This document shows, in pieces, positions 39,501-51,000 of a stretch of 64,000 nt of DNA. Below the pieces are notes generated by a model. That model was given only the letters and a program-made list of their open reading frames with translations, was not told where the DNA came from and made no database searches. Location of the stretch: the NCBI RefSeq assembly GCF_964355755.1, contig NC_092670.1, forward strand, positions 21,513,201-21,577,200. Reading direction: 5' to 3'. Source of the DNA: Antedon mediterranea. Its lineage: Eukaryota; Echinodermata; Crinoidea; Comatulida; Antedonidae. Within the stretch, counting starts at the first letter, position 1. Each line of letters opens with the position of its first letter. A program made the translations under genes and the position numbers.

Positions 39501-42500
39501 ACACCAAATCTTATGGACAAAGGTCTTTATGTTCTCTGCTGCTTCTCTTTGGAAATCTCTCCCGCGTCATTTTACTAAATCAACTTCTATTGCTATTTTT
39601 AAAAAAGAACTTAAAACGCATCTTTTTAACATCCAATAGAAGCGCCTTTGATTTTTACTTCGGTTTAGTTGATTCTGGCGCTATACAAATACCTAAATTA
39701 TTATTATTATATTAGAAAATTCAAAAGAGGGTGTATAGGGAGTTACTAATCATAAAATCGTGTTACAGCTCTACATATGAATAGTAAAAGATAGTTTGTT
39801 TACTTGTTTTCTACTGTATATAGTTTTAATGTATTGTATTGATATTTTTAATGTTTTATATATTGTATGTGTTTTTAAGCATCAAGGAAAACCAATTTCA
39901 TGTTTGCCTGGTTGTGCTCAAGACAATAAAGATTTATCTTATCTTATAATAAAATACAGTATATCAACATTTCACATTATTATAACAGCATTAAATCCAA
40001 TTGATTAATGCAAAATAGTGATGTAAGAAAACCTTTTTTATTAGGAAAATAAAAAAAAATCACCACTACTAACTGGTCCTCCTACCTGTACTTACCTTGA
40101 ACTTGACCTCCGACGAGAGATTTCATTGTAGGCTGAATTGCCATTACTTTTTGTTATTTGAAGAGGACTATGGGTTGGAGGTGGGCGTGTTTGATTCACC
40201 AAGGTCACTTTGCCACCATAGCTGGACTTGGCAGTTGGACTGGGCAAGCATTCTGGACTATTTTGAATATCATCTACTTCAATCCCCTAGAAAAATAATG
40301 TTATCTAGGTTTAATAATAAGACCAGTGCATACACACAAACCAATCCACATTATGATAGCATATACAGTAAGCCAAAATAAGAAAATTGGGGTTAGTTAC
40401 TAAAGTTAACACAAGATAGATCTAATAATAAATGGTTACTACTGTAAATATCCAGATAAGAACCAAATACATATACTGTAGTGTAAATTGGGTTAATATG
40501 TACCTGTCCAGGATATTCTAAAAGCTCTGTCTACACTATCAAACTTCATGTAACAAAAGAATGTGATATGCCCAAATATGGACACGATGATGTCATATTT
40601 GGGCAGATAACTACCATACTTGGGATCACACACATCACATCACAACTAGCATTCAGCATTAGTATAGATAGAATTTACTGTACAGTACAATGTGGCACAC
40701 TATTCAGGGGACACCCATTTTAATTGACACATTCCTGTAAACTGAACGTGGGAAAACACATGTTTTAACATTATGGTCAACCCCTGTTCAGACGACACCC
40801 TTAAAAATGGGGCCCTTTGCTGGGTCCAGAAGTGTCTCCTTAATATAATATTGTATTCTTGTATAATTGCAACTGAATCATGTACATGGACAAACACATA
40901 GGAGTGAAAACACAACTTCCTTGGTGTGAGTAACAATGATGCATTTAGAGTGTAAAGAAATGTATTATTATTTCCCAGATTGCATACCAGTTTATTATTA
41001 GTTATTAATATATTGTTTTCATAACAAATCAAAACCACACTGTAACTCATTGCCAAGTACAGGCAAATACATTTGACGACTGTAAATGCAAACTTTAAAA
41101 CATTATTATTTCCTGATTTCACGGTTTAGTAATGAATCACTTCTTCTTCAGCTTTTTATATAAGTTGGCAAGTTTACAAAGTTTAGCTGTTTCTTTTCTT
41201 CCTTTTCATTATTTTGTGCATGCTTTATGGAAAAACAAGGCATGATTTTGAAAAGGATTTCAAAATTTAGCCTAATCTAAAGACTAATCTATGCCCAGTA
41301 CAAAAATGTTACAGTACATGTACAAGTACATGCTAACAACATATTTACCATACTTTTATATCTATTTTTGTTCAATTTTGGACAAAACTTAACTAACCAG
41401 AATTTGATAATTTTTTTACCTTAAAAATTGCATAAAACAAACAATTAAATATCCTCACCTTTGCTTCTAACGCATCAAGTATTTTTTGTAGTCGAGACAA
41501 CTCGATCATCGCCGACTGACTCTAAAATAAAGAAAACATTTATATGATGAAATTCTCAATAATGAACTTGTTACATACAGTTAAGCTCTGTCTACACCAA
41601 CTTTATGTGACAAAAAAATGTCATGTACCTATATATGGACACGATGATGTCATATTACTACCATATTTGGGCACAAACTAGTTTCATACCGTAGACAGAG
41701 CTTAAGATACAACCAATTTATAGAAACAATAGAGTAACCATGGATTTCAAAGCCAATTCTACTCAGCATATACTGGAAAATGTTATCTTTTTCTTCATAA
41801 CTTTTTGACACCACTCCCTAGACTTCTCTACAATACATCCAGGGCATCATTTATAAGGAGCGCCTGCGCGACCGCGCTCCTCCGCGCTCCTCAACAGGCT
41901 TCGACGAGAGCAATTTATCGCGCTCCTTAATTTTCAAAATAGAGCCTAGCTTTTGACAGTGTTGATTTTTCTGTCAAGAGGCCTAAAAACACGTGGATTT
42001 TTAAAAGTTAAAACCAATCTAGGCCTAGGCTAATATATAAGCTAAGTTATAAAGCTACAAGCCTAATGGCAGTCCCTCGTTTTTAAGGATCGCGAGCGCG
42101 ATCGCAATCAACAACCTTCGAAAAGGAGAGCAATTCATCGCGCTCCAGTGCGAGGTACCAACAAAGGGGATTCCCCTGCCTGCGCGCATTCAAGGGCGAG
42201 TTTACTTCATCGCCTCATAGTGCAACCAGTACGGTGTCATAGAAACAGCTCCTTTACAGGAAGATCATGTCCCAACCAATAATTTTTCCCTTTATGTTTT
42301 TATGGAACGAGTTAATAAAATATATTTAATTTTAAAAGGAAACATTAATATAGGAGGCCTAAATATAATGTTTATTATTTAAAAAAGCTTAGCTGCTGGT
42401 TGCTTTAATTATGTCATTTTGAAGATGGATTATTTCTTCGAAAGTTCTAACCAATTTTGGTCACTCAAATCCTCCTCAAAACACGTGCTGACGTGTGACG

Positions 42501-43858
42501 TCAGCATCTTCTAGAAGCTCTCTCAGCCCTCCCCTATTGTGCGTGCGCCCATGTGTGACACATGTAAACACGATCAAATATCTTTCTTAATTATTTTAAA
42601 ATGACACTTTGTAACTTATTATCAATATTTTAATGGCTGTTGCATGTTAGAATTGTATAATTTATGAATTGCAGGTAAATACTTTTCAGGTTTTCTGTCT
42701 GATTTCTAGGCCAACAAGCTAGGCTAGAAAAGCTAGGCTAAAGGCATAGTTGGCCAGGACAGGATTCTCCAGGCTCCTGAAACCCAATCTACCCAGGCCA
42801 TAAAAAAAAAATTGGCTTGAGTTTTTTTACTGTAGAATAATACGATCCCCACGGAAAATATTGTGTGAAGGTGGGTGTGGGGGATTTTAGGGGAGAGGTA
42901 CAGTATACATTTGTTGTGCCCGGCGGGGGGAGGGGGGGGGGTTATCCCCACCCCTGTCGGGCAAAAAAAATGTGTACAAAAAATTAATAATTGTAATTTT
43001 TTTACATATTTACATAAACATTTGAGGAGAGCGATTTAAAATTTTTTCAAGGAGAGCGAATTGCTCTCCTCGGTGATTTGAGGAGAGCGATTTGTTGCTC
43101 TCCTGGGTTTTGCATACGTGATGCCCTGTACATCCCAACAGTAGAGCTCATCATTTAAGGACACTTTGTTTTGTCCTGAAGGTGTCCCCTAAATGGGATG
43201 TTTCCTATATCTAAGTAAGATTGATTTTTTTCAACAAAACTCACCTTAGGTTCCACCTTACACCAAGTCTTAGCAACATCGTAAGCATCTTGATATCTGT
43301 TGAGTTTGGCAAGAGCTACCGTCTTTCTACTAAGAGCTTTTCCGCTTCGATTCTGGGTCAGGTTTAATAGTTCATCACAATCTTCAATGGCTTTTTCGTA
43401 TTTTTCCTTTAAGAGAAAGTTTCAGGTTTTTAAATGAAAACATACAGTGTATACAATCTATACCATCATCCTCTCTTCTCACTTTCTCTCTACATCTCAA
43501 ATTTTGGCCCAGTGGCCAGAGAAAATTCTGTGTTATGCACGTTACATTTTTTGGATGCTGCATTTACACACATTATTTTGTATTATTTCTATTTTTAAAC
43601 ACTACACCCATTTTTCATAAAAACCACTGGCTTCATGTGAACAGAGCCTAATTCATACATTAATTTACTCTCTAATTTACTTACTAATTTAAGGTAACAC
43701 TGTGAGCGTTTGTTAACATAAGATAAGTGTAGATCTTTTTGCGACGTTGGCCGTACATACTCTAGCACTTGAGTGAACAGTACGGCAGCCTGTGTGTAGT
43801 GTTGCAATTGATATTCTTTGTTGGCTTGGTCATGGAGCTCTTTGTGCTTTTCATCCAT
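30560..43858 (-). CDS. HELZ: Probable helicase with zinc finger domain (HELZ)
   Basis: Coding exons in transcript order are 43858-43685, 43406-43245, 41521-41459, 40286-40096, 39294-38977, 38699-38510, 38390-38283, 37924-37350, 36872-36528, 36227-36123, 36028-35822, 35513-35260, 34908-34496, 34283-34100, 33964-33739 and 32405-30560: 5361 nt, 1786 residues (human 1942). Domains: TPR-like helices about 1-112; a C2H2 finger 250-272; PPPRGITS then a CCCH finger 301-317; a UPF1-like superfamily 1 helicase with Walker A GPFGTGKT (780-787), DEAA (906-909) and the [19 protein letters not shown] block; a PAM2-type [10 protein letters not shown] near 1211-1220 for binding poly(A)-binding protein; a long Pro/Gln/His-rich disordered tail ending FYSYFN. 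HELZ acts in mRNA decay and translational control with CCR4-NOT and PABP. Head to head with RBBP6. Introns carry several transposons. Confidence 0.96.
32462..33732. mobile_element. Tc1-like fragment split by a TTAA-type insertion (HELZ intron 15)
   Basis: The left part (32462-32552) has GGAGCCCTTCAGGGACATCC; the right part (33672-33732) has GGTGTTCCCTTAATAGAG and ends TACTACTG next to TA. Similar 'CAGGGGACAC ... GTGTCC' fragments occur at 40703-40852 and 43140-43205. The two parts would be contiguous if the element at 32553-33671 were removed. Family assignment is tentative. Confidence 0.4.
32553..33671. mobile_element. 1119-bp inverted-repeat transposon with TTAA target
   Basis: Ends are AATGGACCTGAAATGGA and its inverse TCCATTTCAGGTCCATT, followed inward by TTTTCGATT and AATCG. 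TTAA flanks both sides (32549-32552 and 33672-33675). TTAA targets are used by piggyBac and Kolobok elements; the ends do not start with the usual piggyBac CCC. The interior has CpG-rich and AGGCCT-containing stretches (33180-33300, 33395-33490) and no transposase. It lies in HELZ intron 15. Confidence 0.72.
39405..39716 (+). mobile_element. 3' fragment of a non-LTR retrotransposon
   Basis: In two plus-strand frames, joined by one frameshift, the sequence reads like the C-terminal end of a CR1/L2-type polyprotein, including a [11 protein letters not shown] stretch and a [19 protein letters not shown] stretch ending LKTHLFNIQ and a stop. It is followed by GGCGCTATACAAATACC and an ATT microsatellite tail. 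5' truncation and the frameshift mean it is dead. Oriented opposite to HELZ, in intron 4. Confidence 0.65.
39741..39956 (+). mobile_element. 3' tail of a second non-LTR retrotransposon
   Basis: The segment ends CAAGACAATAAAGATTTATC followed by TTATC repeats, the typical 3' end of a retroposed CR1-like element, with no poly-A. No reverse-transcriptase sequence remains. Confidence 0.45.
40521..40673. mobile_element. MITE family A, copy 9 (HELZ intron 3), damaged right end
   Basis: Starts AAAGCTCTGTCTACACTATC. The core words are present, but the right arm has decayed after CATCACATCACAACTAG. Confidence 0.7.
40703..40852. mobile_element. Fragment related to the Tc1-like element at 32462
   Basis: Shows CAGGGGACACCCATTTTAAT at one end and GGGTCCAGAAGTGTCTCC at the other, with GGGCCCTTTGCTGGGTCC between. 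This is the same arrangement as in HELZ intron 15. A plus/minus open frame at 40700-41122 across it is not credible. Confidence 0.35.
41583..41703. mobile_element. MITE family A, copy 10 (HELZ intron 2)
   Basis: Starts AAGCTCTGTCTACACCAA and ends TACCGTAGACAGAGCTT. It is a short 121-bp variant. Confidence 0.75.
41841..43127. mobile_element. ~1.29-kb hAT-like non-autonomous element
   Basis: The ends AGGGCATCA and TGATGCCCT are inverted, and ATACATCC (41833-41840) and GTACATCC (43128-43135) flank them, an 8-bp target duplication with one mismatch. CAGGGC-type ends and 8-bp duplications fit hAT elements. The interior repeats a GC-rich GCGCTCCT/GGAGAGCG motif at both sides and holds a run of G at 42926-42940 and AGGCCT words. 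No transposase frame. It lies in HELZ intron 2. Confidence 0.65.
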
Positions 43859-46276
43859 CTTATAGCCACATTTCCCTGTCATAAAATAAAGTAATAACTA
43901 ATATAATAACTACTTTATTTCAAAATGAAAAACTTGATCACTTAAACTGTTTGTAACAAGGCTGTTTATACAGCATGCAAAATTATTTTACAAATACAAA
44001 TTATACAAAATTAAAAAATACTAGGCCTACAGTTAGTGACACCAACAATCAAAACTTAAATTTAAAAATTAAAATAAAAGAACAAACAAAATCTACAGAA
44101 ATGTAAATGACAGTAACAAAATATTATGATACAGTATGCCTGTCATTTTTTGAGAGAATAAGTCTGAATTATGCCAACTTAATTTTGGATATATGACCTG
44201 AAGATTCAGTGTGGTTTTGCATTAATTGCACGAAAATTTATCAATCATTCAATATTATATAAAATTATTGTTTTTAAGAGTTTTTCACTTTTTTTATTCT
44301 TGCAGATTGTTCAATATCTATCTCGGCCTAGGCCCTAGGCTTATTTTTTGAAAATGTTTAAAATAAAAGAAAACAATTAGCCTTTATATTAATATTAAAA
44401 TAAAATATTAATTTATTATTATTAAACATGTCTAGGCTAGGCCTAGCCTAGATTAGTCAATACGACATTAATTAATTAAGAAAATATTTTTCCTAGGCTT
44501 AGAGAAATGCATATTGCATGAACATTGCATCCCGGACCCTAGCAAACCTGACATGGCTACCTCACGATTACATCATCTGAAGGTCCTCCTAGGTAGGCCA
44601 AAGTCTAGCTAGGCAACCAGCAGCCAGCCAGGTAGGTCTGCTTCAGCTGGTTCGTTGGCTCCTATTTTTGCACCGCTGTTCAGCCCACAACAAGATATTT
44701 TTTACCCAGCTGGAGCAATACAAAATCCTTGATTTTATGCCCTGACTTCAGGAAACACAATTTATGTTTGCGAAGAAGCAATAATATTTAAATCTCATAA
44801 AATTAAGTATTACATACCAATAATATGGCTCTTAGAGGGCTATTTCTTCCACTCATCATCAGCCATTTTTGTTTTCGCGGAAGGAGAAAGGAATTGAACG
44901 GACCTTTTTTGTAACGAAATCTGACGTTTATCTTTGCGCGAATTAAACGTCATGTGATTAAACAGGATTCGTTCATTTATAAAACGGGTGTTTAATAGTG
45001 TTTTTTCTTGTTCTAAAATGAATTCATGACACAAAAATTGGTCGGACACGTGCAGCAGCATCTCAACTAAAAATATGAAATTATTGATTATTATGAAAAA
45101 ATCTAGCTAGAGATTTGCCGCTCCCTGATGTTTAACGTGTAATATTGAAAAGATGTGTAGACCTAAAAAGCAAAAAAGACTGAATAACTTCAGAAAATAC
45201 TGAGCTCTAGTCTATAAATTCATTTTTTTTTGTTGCAAATTCTGTGTATCTGTAATCAGAGACAAATGCAATATATCAGCTGTTACGTAATATAAAATGA
45301 GAAAGGGGGGGGGGGGGGGGAGAAGTATACTACTGTATACAGCTATGGTTTCCCTATTAAAATAATAGAATGATCTAGTTTTATGTTTGACCTTACGTTT
45401 TACCAGCGTTGCGTTTCGTCACCTTCTCTTTTGTAAACCGGCTGCTTATGAGTTTGATATTTTTGCTTTTATTAAAATTCAAATATATACGCCATAAATT
45501 GATAAAATATTAAAATACCGTGTTATTTAGAAGACAGGTAAGTTGCATTATATGTAAAATATAGTTTAAATTAAGATTAATGTTAATTTTAGTTGAAAAT
45601 ATAAGGTAGAAAGTTGATCTAAAATGTGCTTGGCCGGTCAGGTGATCGAGTGCATGATATGCGAAGGCTTCTAGGAGTGTAGTAGCCAGCCTTTGTGTGT
45701 GTGTGGATTATTGAGTGAAGCGAGCATGGTTGGCGCAGCTAGCGTGGTCTGACTGGGTGGCTTGATTCATTTTCAAGAGTTAGATCATAGAATTGGACGA
45801 TTATACTAGTTTTCTGAGTGGTCTCCCATATTTTTATATTTTATTTGCAGAAGAAGACGGTGGATATGGTGACAAAAACATGGAGCTAATACAGAGCTTG
45901 ATCAAAAGAAAAAAGTAAATCTAGAAAACCACGACGGTGTCGCAAGCGTCGCCATGTTGTGACGTCACGGCACGGTAAAGAAACCGGAAGCAATTTACCA
46001 CACCAAAGAGAAGTTCACGATTTTGCTGGCAACAACACAACTCAGTTCTAAAAAAAGATGTTTTGAATTCTATTTTATCTGTCATATTTGTCTTGTCAGA
46101 TTGAACTTGTAAAAAGAAGAAAATAAAAACAAAGACTTAAAAAAAAACCTAATTAAACTAAATAAAAAAAATGTATAATAATATTAAATATAGCTTGATA
46201 CAGTAAGATAACTTTAAAACAGTAAGTTCATTGACATTTTTACATCATCTGAAGAAGAAAGTCACAAAAATTAATC
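43859..46276. other. HELZ 5' end and divergent HELZ/RBBP6 promoter region
   Basis: On the minus strand a HELZ 5' untranslated exon ends at 44818 with donor TTG|GTATGT and splices to the acceptor at 43876, leaving 17 nt before the HELZ start. On the plus strand an RBBP6 5' exon probably ends at 45538 (GAAGACAG|GTAAGT), with an acceptor at about 45851. The shared promoter most likely lies between about 44880 and 45480. A G-run at 45306-45320 and AGGCCT words at 44320-44640 are present. Otherwise nothing coding. Confidence 0.55.
44840..44866 (-). promoter_or_regulatory. Upstream open reading frame in HELZ 5' leader
   Basis: The 5' untranslated exon has ATG at 44866 in strong context (AAAAATGG), coding MADDEWKK and then TAG. 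After splicing, 39 nt separate its stop from the HELZ start. It would reduce or regulate HELZ translation if the exon assignment is right. Confidence 0.5.
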
Positions 46277-47964
46277 ATGTCTGTCCACTACAAGTTTAAG
46301 AGTATGATTGATTATGAAACCATCAGTTTTCAAGGCTTAAACATCTCCCTTGGTGATCTCAAGAAAAGTATCATGGAAGTGAAGAAGATTTCAAACATGG
46401 AGTACGACTTGCAGATAATTAATGCTCAGACTGGCGAAGGTAAAATTCGTCACATAAAAGTGATAGAATCATGTAGTGTACAACCCACTTGGTATATCCG
46501 TGAAAAAAAATATTAAATTTCTACTGTTAACTACTTATTTTTGGGGTAAAACATCATTTTTTGGTCAAAAATGATTGCTAATTTTTAACCAAAAAATGAT
46601 GTTTTATCCCCAAAAAAGTAGTTAACAGTAGAAATTTAATAATTTATATAACCAGTGGGTTGTACACTACATTATTCAATCACTTTTATGTTGGTTCGGT
46701 GGTATTTGCTATGGTTTTTTGGAGGTTTGCGGGGTTTAGCAATCATTTTTGACCAAAAAATGATGTTTTACCCCAAAAATAAGTTGTTAACAGCATAAAT
46801 TTAATTTTTTTTTTACATTGGTATACCCAATGGGTTGTACACTACATGATTCAATCACCTTTATGTTGGTTCGGTGGGGTTTGCTATGTTTTTTTGGATG
46901 TTTGTGGGGGTTTGCGGTGTTTAGCAATACCCAATCATTTTGACTGGCATAAATATACTTTTCGTTTAATGTACAATAGATGCAGATATAAAATTGACTA
47001 ACAAATCATGACTTTATACAATTTATTTATTTTTTTAGAGTATAGCGAGGATGAAAGCTTAATTCCTAAGAATGCCTCTGTGATTGTAATGCGTGTTCCT
47101 ATTGGAGGAATCCGAGAAAACATAATGGGGTACGTTAACGTAAACAACAGTATCATCAATAGCCAACTTAAAGCAAATTTTCCACCAGCCGAATTTGCTT
47201 GCGCGAATCGAAAGTGTCTGCTTATACGCATGCGTGGAGAGAAATTTGGAAGATGGAAAATGAATATGCATCTATTCGCCTAGTGGAATTTCCGCTTTAG
47301 GGCAGCAGATGAAGTACTGTTATTTATATAAAGGATTAATAATGTGTATGTGTTTACAATTAACAGGATTGTATTTGATTGATTTAATGTTTGGATATCA
47401 TCCCCAAATGAAACTGCACTGCAACAATATTAAACAAAATGATTGTAACTACTGTTTCTTTGCACGCTGTAGCTAGTGGTCCTGGCTTTAAAATTTAAAC
47501 GAGGCTGAGCTGTCAACAATATTCTTAAAGGAATTTGTGGTGCTGGTTTAATTGATAGATAACTAATTAACTACCTTAATTAAATTCCTGAAACTAATAA
47601 ATTTTTATCTTTTTTTTTTTCAGTGAAGACACACGCGAACAAGTACGTAATCTATCTTGTGGTTTTAATCGTTTTACATCTTATTCGGCTAAGTATATAT
47701 TTTCACTGTCTTGCTGTTCTTAATTATTTAACGCCTCCCTGAGGCTCGTGTTGTATTTATCTTTTATCATTATTTCGCGATATCGAAATGCTTACGTGGT
47801 AACACAACACTTTTTTGTTTGTTGTGCGTAAATACGCGTGTTATAAAAGCGAAATATTGTATATTCGGGCATTATTAATTTGTTTAGTGTTTATAAAATA
47901 TGCATTTTTATGTTTGTTTATAATGTGAAATATATTACTGGAATAAAAAATATATATATACTGT

Positions 47965-48001
<37 letters not shown>

Positions 48002-51000
48002 ATATATATATATATATATATACTGTAGATATATATATATATATATACTGTAGATATATATATATATACTGTAGCTATATATATATATATATATATACTG
48101 TAGATATAGCAGAGTGTAAAAATAAATATGTTCTTGGAGCTACGAATGAATCCATATTAAAAAATAAACTACTGTCATATTTTATTTACAGTGTATTATT
48201 TAAATATTAAATTATTTTGATTTCAATTTAGTATACAATGCTGCATGATTGTGTATAGAAATTTCTAAATGAAAACCTAGAGTTAAGTCATAAATTTTAG
48301 TTACTATTGTGACTATTACCTGATTTTAAATAAGAAAGAAGTGGGAGGGGTTAAGGCAGTTACAATGTCATCGTTCAAATTTGAATTCCATGATGCGGAT
48401 TAATTTGAATTTCATAGTTAGTTTAAAAATAATAGCAATAGCAACTAAGTTACATAATGATAATGAAATATTATAATTAACGATTAAATATTTTAATCAA
48501 TGGATATTATAGTAAATATGCTATATGGCAATTTATGCTTTATAGATAGATTCTATTTCAGGTAATATACATAACCATTTCTTCCCACTAAGGGTTTTCA
48601 TTTTCAAGTCTTATATGTTGCTATGCAACAACAAATCTTAAACCTAGTCAAGGTAGTGTTATTGTGTACAGTATATTACTGAGTAAATATTTATGAATTC
48701 TAAGAATTTCAGTATATTGCTGTTACTTTTTATATAATAATTTTATTTATATATTTTTAAATGTTTTTATTTCGACAAATATTTTTCATTATATTCAGTT
48801 CGTTTTAAGATGATTGCAAAATATTATACAAATATTTTCATAAAAATGTTTTTCTGTTTTATTGTAAGAAGTAGTAATAATGGCATGTCCTCTATTAATT
48901 ATAATTTTAATGAATTAAAATTAATAAACAAAATATTAGTAAACAATGCACAGGTACCGTCTGTATTAAAAGTACAGTGAAGGCAAGCTGGTGGAGCATG
49001 ATAAAGTGAGTTTGGAAAGAGAGGTATATACAGTGGTAAAGTGTGGACACAATGGTATGGAGAGGGCATAAGGTTAGAAGAGTCCATATCTAGTTATGTG
49101 GGAGGAATTGGGGTGACAGGGGTGTGCCTGCTACAGATAAGAATGTTTAAGCATGATTGATGTAGTGAAGTATGTATGCATATTGGGTTTCAGTAAAAAT
49201 ATAAAACATTGATATTAATAAATTAATTAATACATTTTTATATTTCATTTTTGTAATTCATAATTACTAATTTATGATATCTATAGCATACTACAAATCT
49301 GTCTGTAAATGATGTTCTAATTCTATATCTAGCACACATTTATTTTACAACAAAACTCATTTTTTTAATCCACATTCTACAGTAAACCATATACATCAAT
49401 TGCTTATTTGAATGTGTTTTACATGAAAATATTAAAAAGTAAATGTTTGATAAACCATAATGTTTTACTATACTGTACTACATATGTTGTACTGTAAATG
49501 ACGTGATTAATTAAACTACAGTATGCATTTAAACTACTGTACCAGTGGTAGTGTTCTGAACTCATGGTTGAAGGTGGGCAGTTATCAACAAACATACAGT
49601 TCTTGAAATTTTAATATATAATGTATAGGTATTGCCAACTATTGTAAAATATATCAAAACAACTGGACAACGTTTCAGTCTTGTCCAAGATGCATCAATA
49701 AAGTTCCTTGACCTGTGACCTGATATAAGGTTACAGACAGATTCCAAAAAGGGGTCAAGGTTCTGCCTGTGACCTCCATGAACTTTGTTCACCCTTCTGG
49801 TTTGCCACATATCAGTCCAGTTGTTTGATTTATTTTATATTCTTAGTATCTACCTGGATGAATGATGACTTAAATAAACATATTAATCGGACCGTAATTT
49901 TAGTGAATATTTCTGTAAATAAAAGCACTTCTCTGTATGTAAATACAACTTCACATTACATGACAAATTTAAAACGTTCAGGCATGAGTACATTATTTTA
50001 ATGAGAAATGTAGTTAAATAAAATATATCCAATTTTATTTACTTGTGTTCATGAAAATTTTGATAAAGACGCACTAGCCATGGCGTGAAGCTTGGGAACA
50101 CAGCAATTTGAAGCGTTCATTCCCGATTGAGTGTTGTAGAAATGACTCGATCGGTTGCCATTTAACTGGTGGTCAATGGTGGTGCCAATTACTAATAATA
50201 GTAGTTCTCTGACACATTAGAAGTAGCCTAGTAGTGCAAGAGAGGCCCTTGTATACTATATGAGTAGTACTGCCTAAAATACATACGTGATGTCTTTTAA
50301 GCATCAACAAAGAATCATTTTTTTTGTAATTATTGCGATATTGTACTTGAATAAGTGTGTAGGCTAGAATGCAGTGTACTCAGGATAACGTTGATTTTTG
50401 ACAAAGTGATGATGCAATTAGTTCATTTGATGAGTGATGAAAAAATATGATATTGAATATTTGAGATTTCACACAAGCTTTCATTGTGATAAATCACTTA
50501 TCTTGCAAGCCATGGTTCTAAGATACTGTAGTATTACATATTGTCCAATTCAGATACATGTGGTCCTACAATAGAGAGAGCTTTCGATTTGTGGCTCGTA
50601 CAGTATTACTGTTAATACTTTTTAACCACTTTTTTTCACAGTTAATAATTTATTGAAATAGTAGTAATGTATGTTACAACCGACTTCAGAAAGTGCTTGC
50701 ACTTCACAGTGCATAATAAATGTGGACATGTTTAAATTGTCTAGACTCTGGCGTGTTTATTTTTAAATTCATTAATCAATGTGTGGTGATTTTGTAGGCA
50801 TTTAATACTGTATTTAGTTTATAATTTTTGTTGTTGTAAAGTAGATGGGTTTAGTAAGTAGCTACTAAAGTATTATATAATAAGAAAGTACTTTTTCATA
50901 GATTTTTTTTAATTTCTGAGAAAATTATTTTATTTCGTATTACAGTATCCTAGGTTGTGAGTGGGTCTCTGTGCTGTCTTTAGCTAGGCAACACATTGTA

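Noticed and set aside
40700-41122. 140-residue minus-strand frame in HELZ intron 3
   Set aside because: Runs through a transposon fragment and AT-rich sequence, and no splice or family evidence supports it.
49562-49830. 82-residue minus-strand frame and a weak AACAACTGGAC inverted pair around it
   Set aside because: No family resemblance; the inverted pair is only about 12 bases with no flanking duplication I could see.
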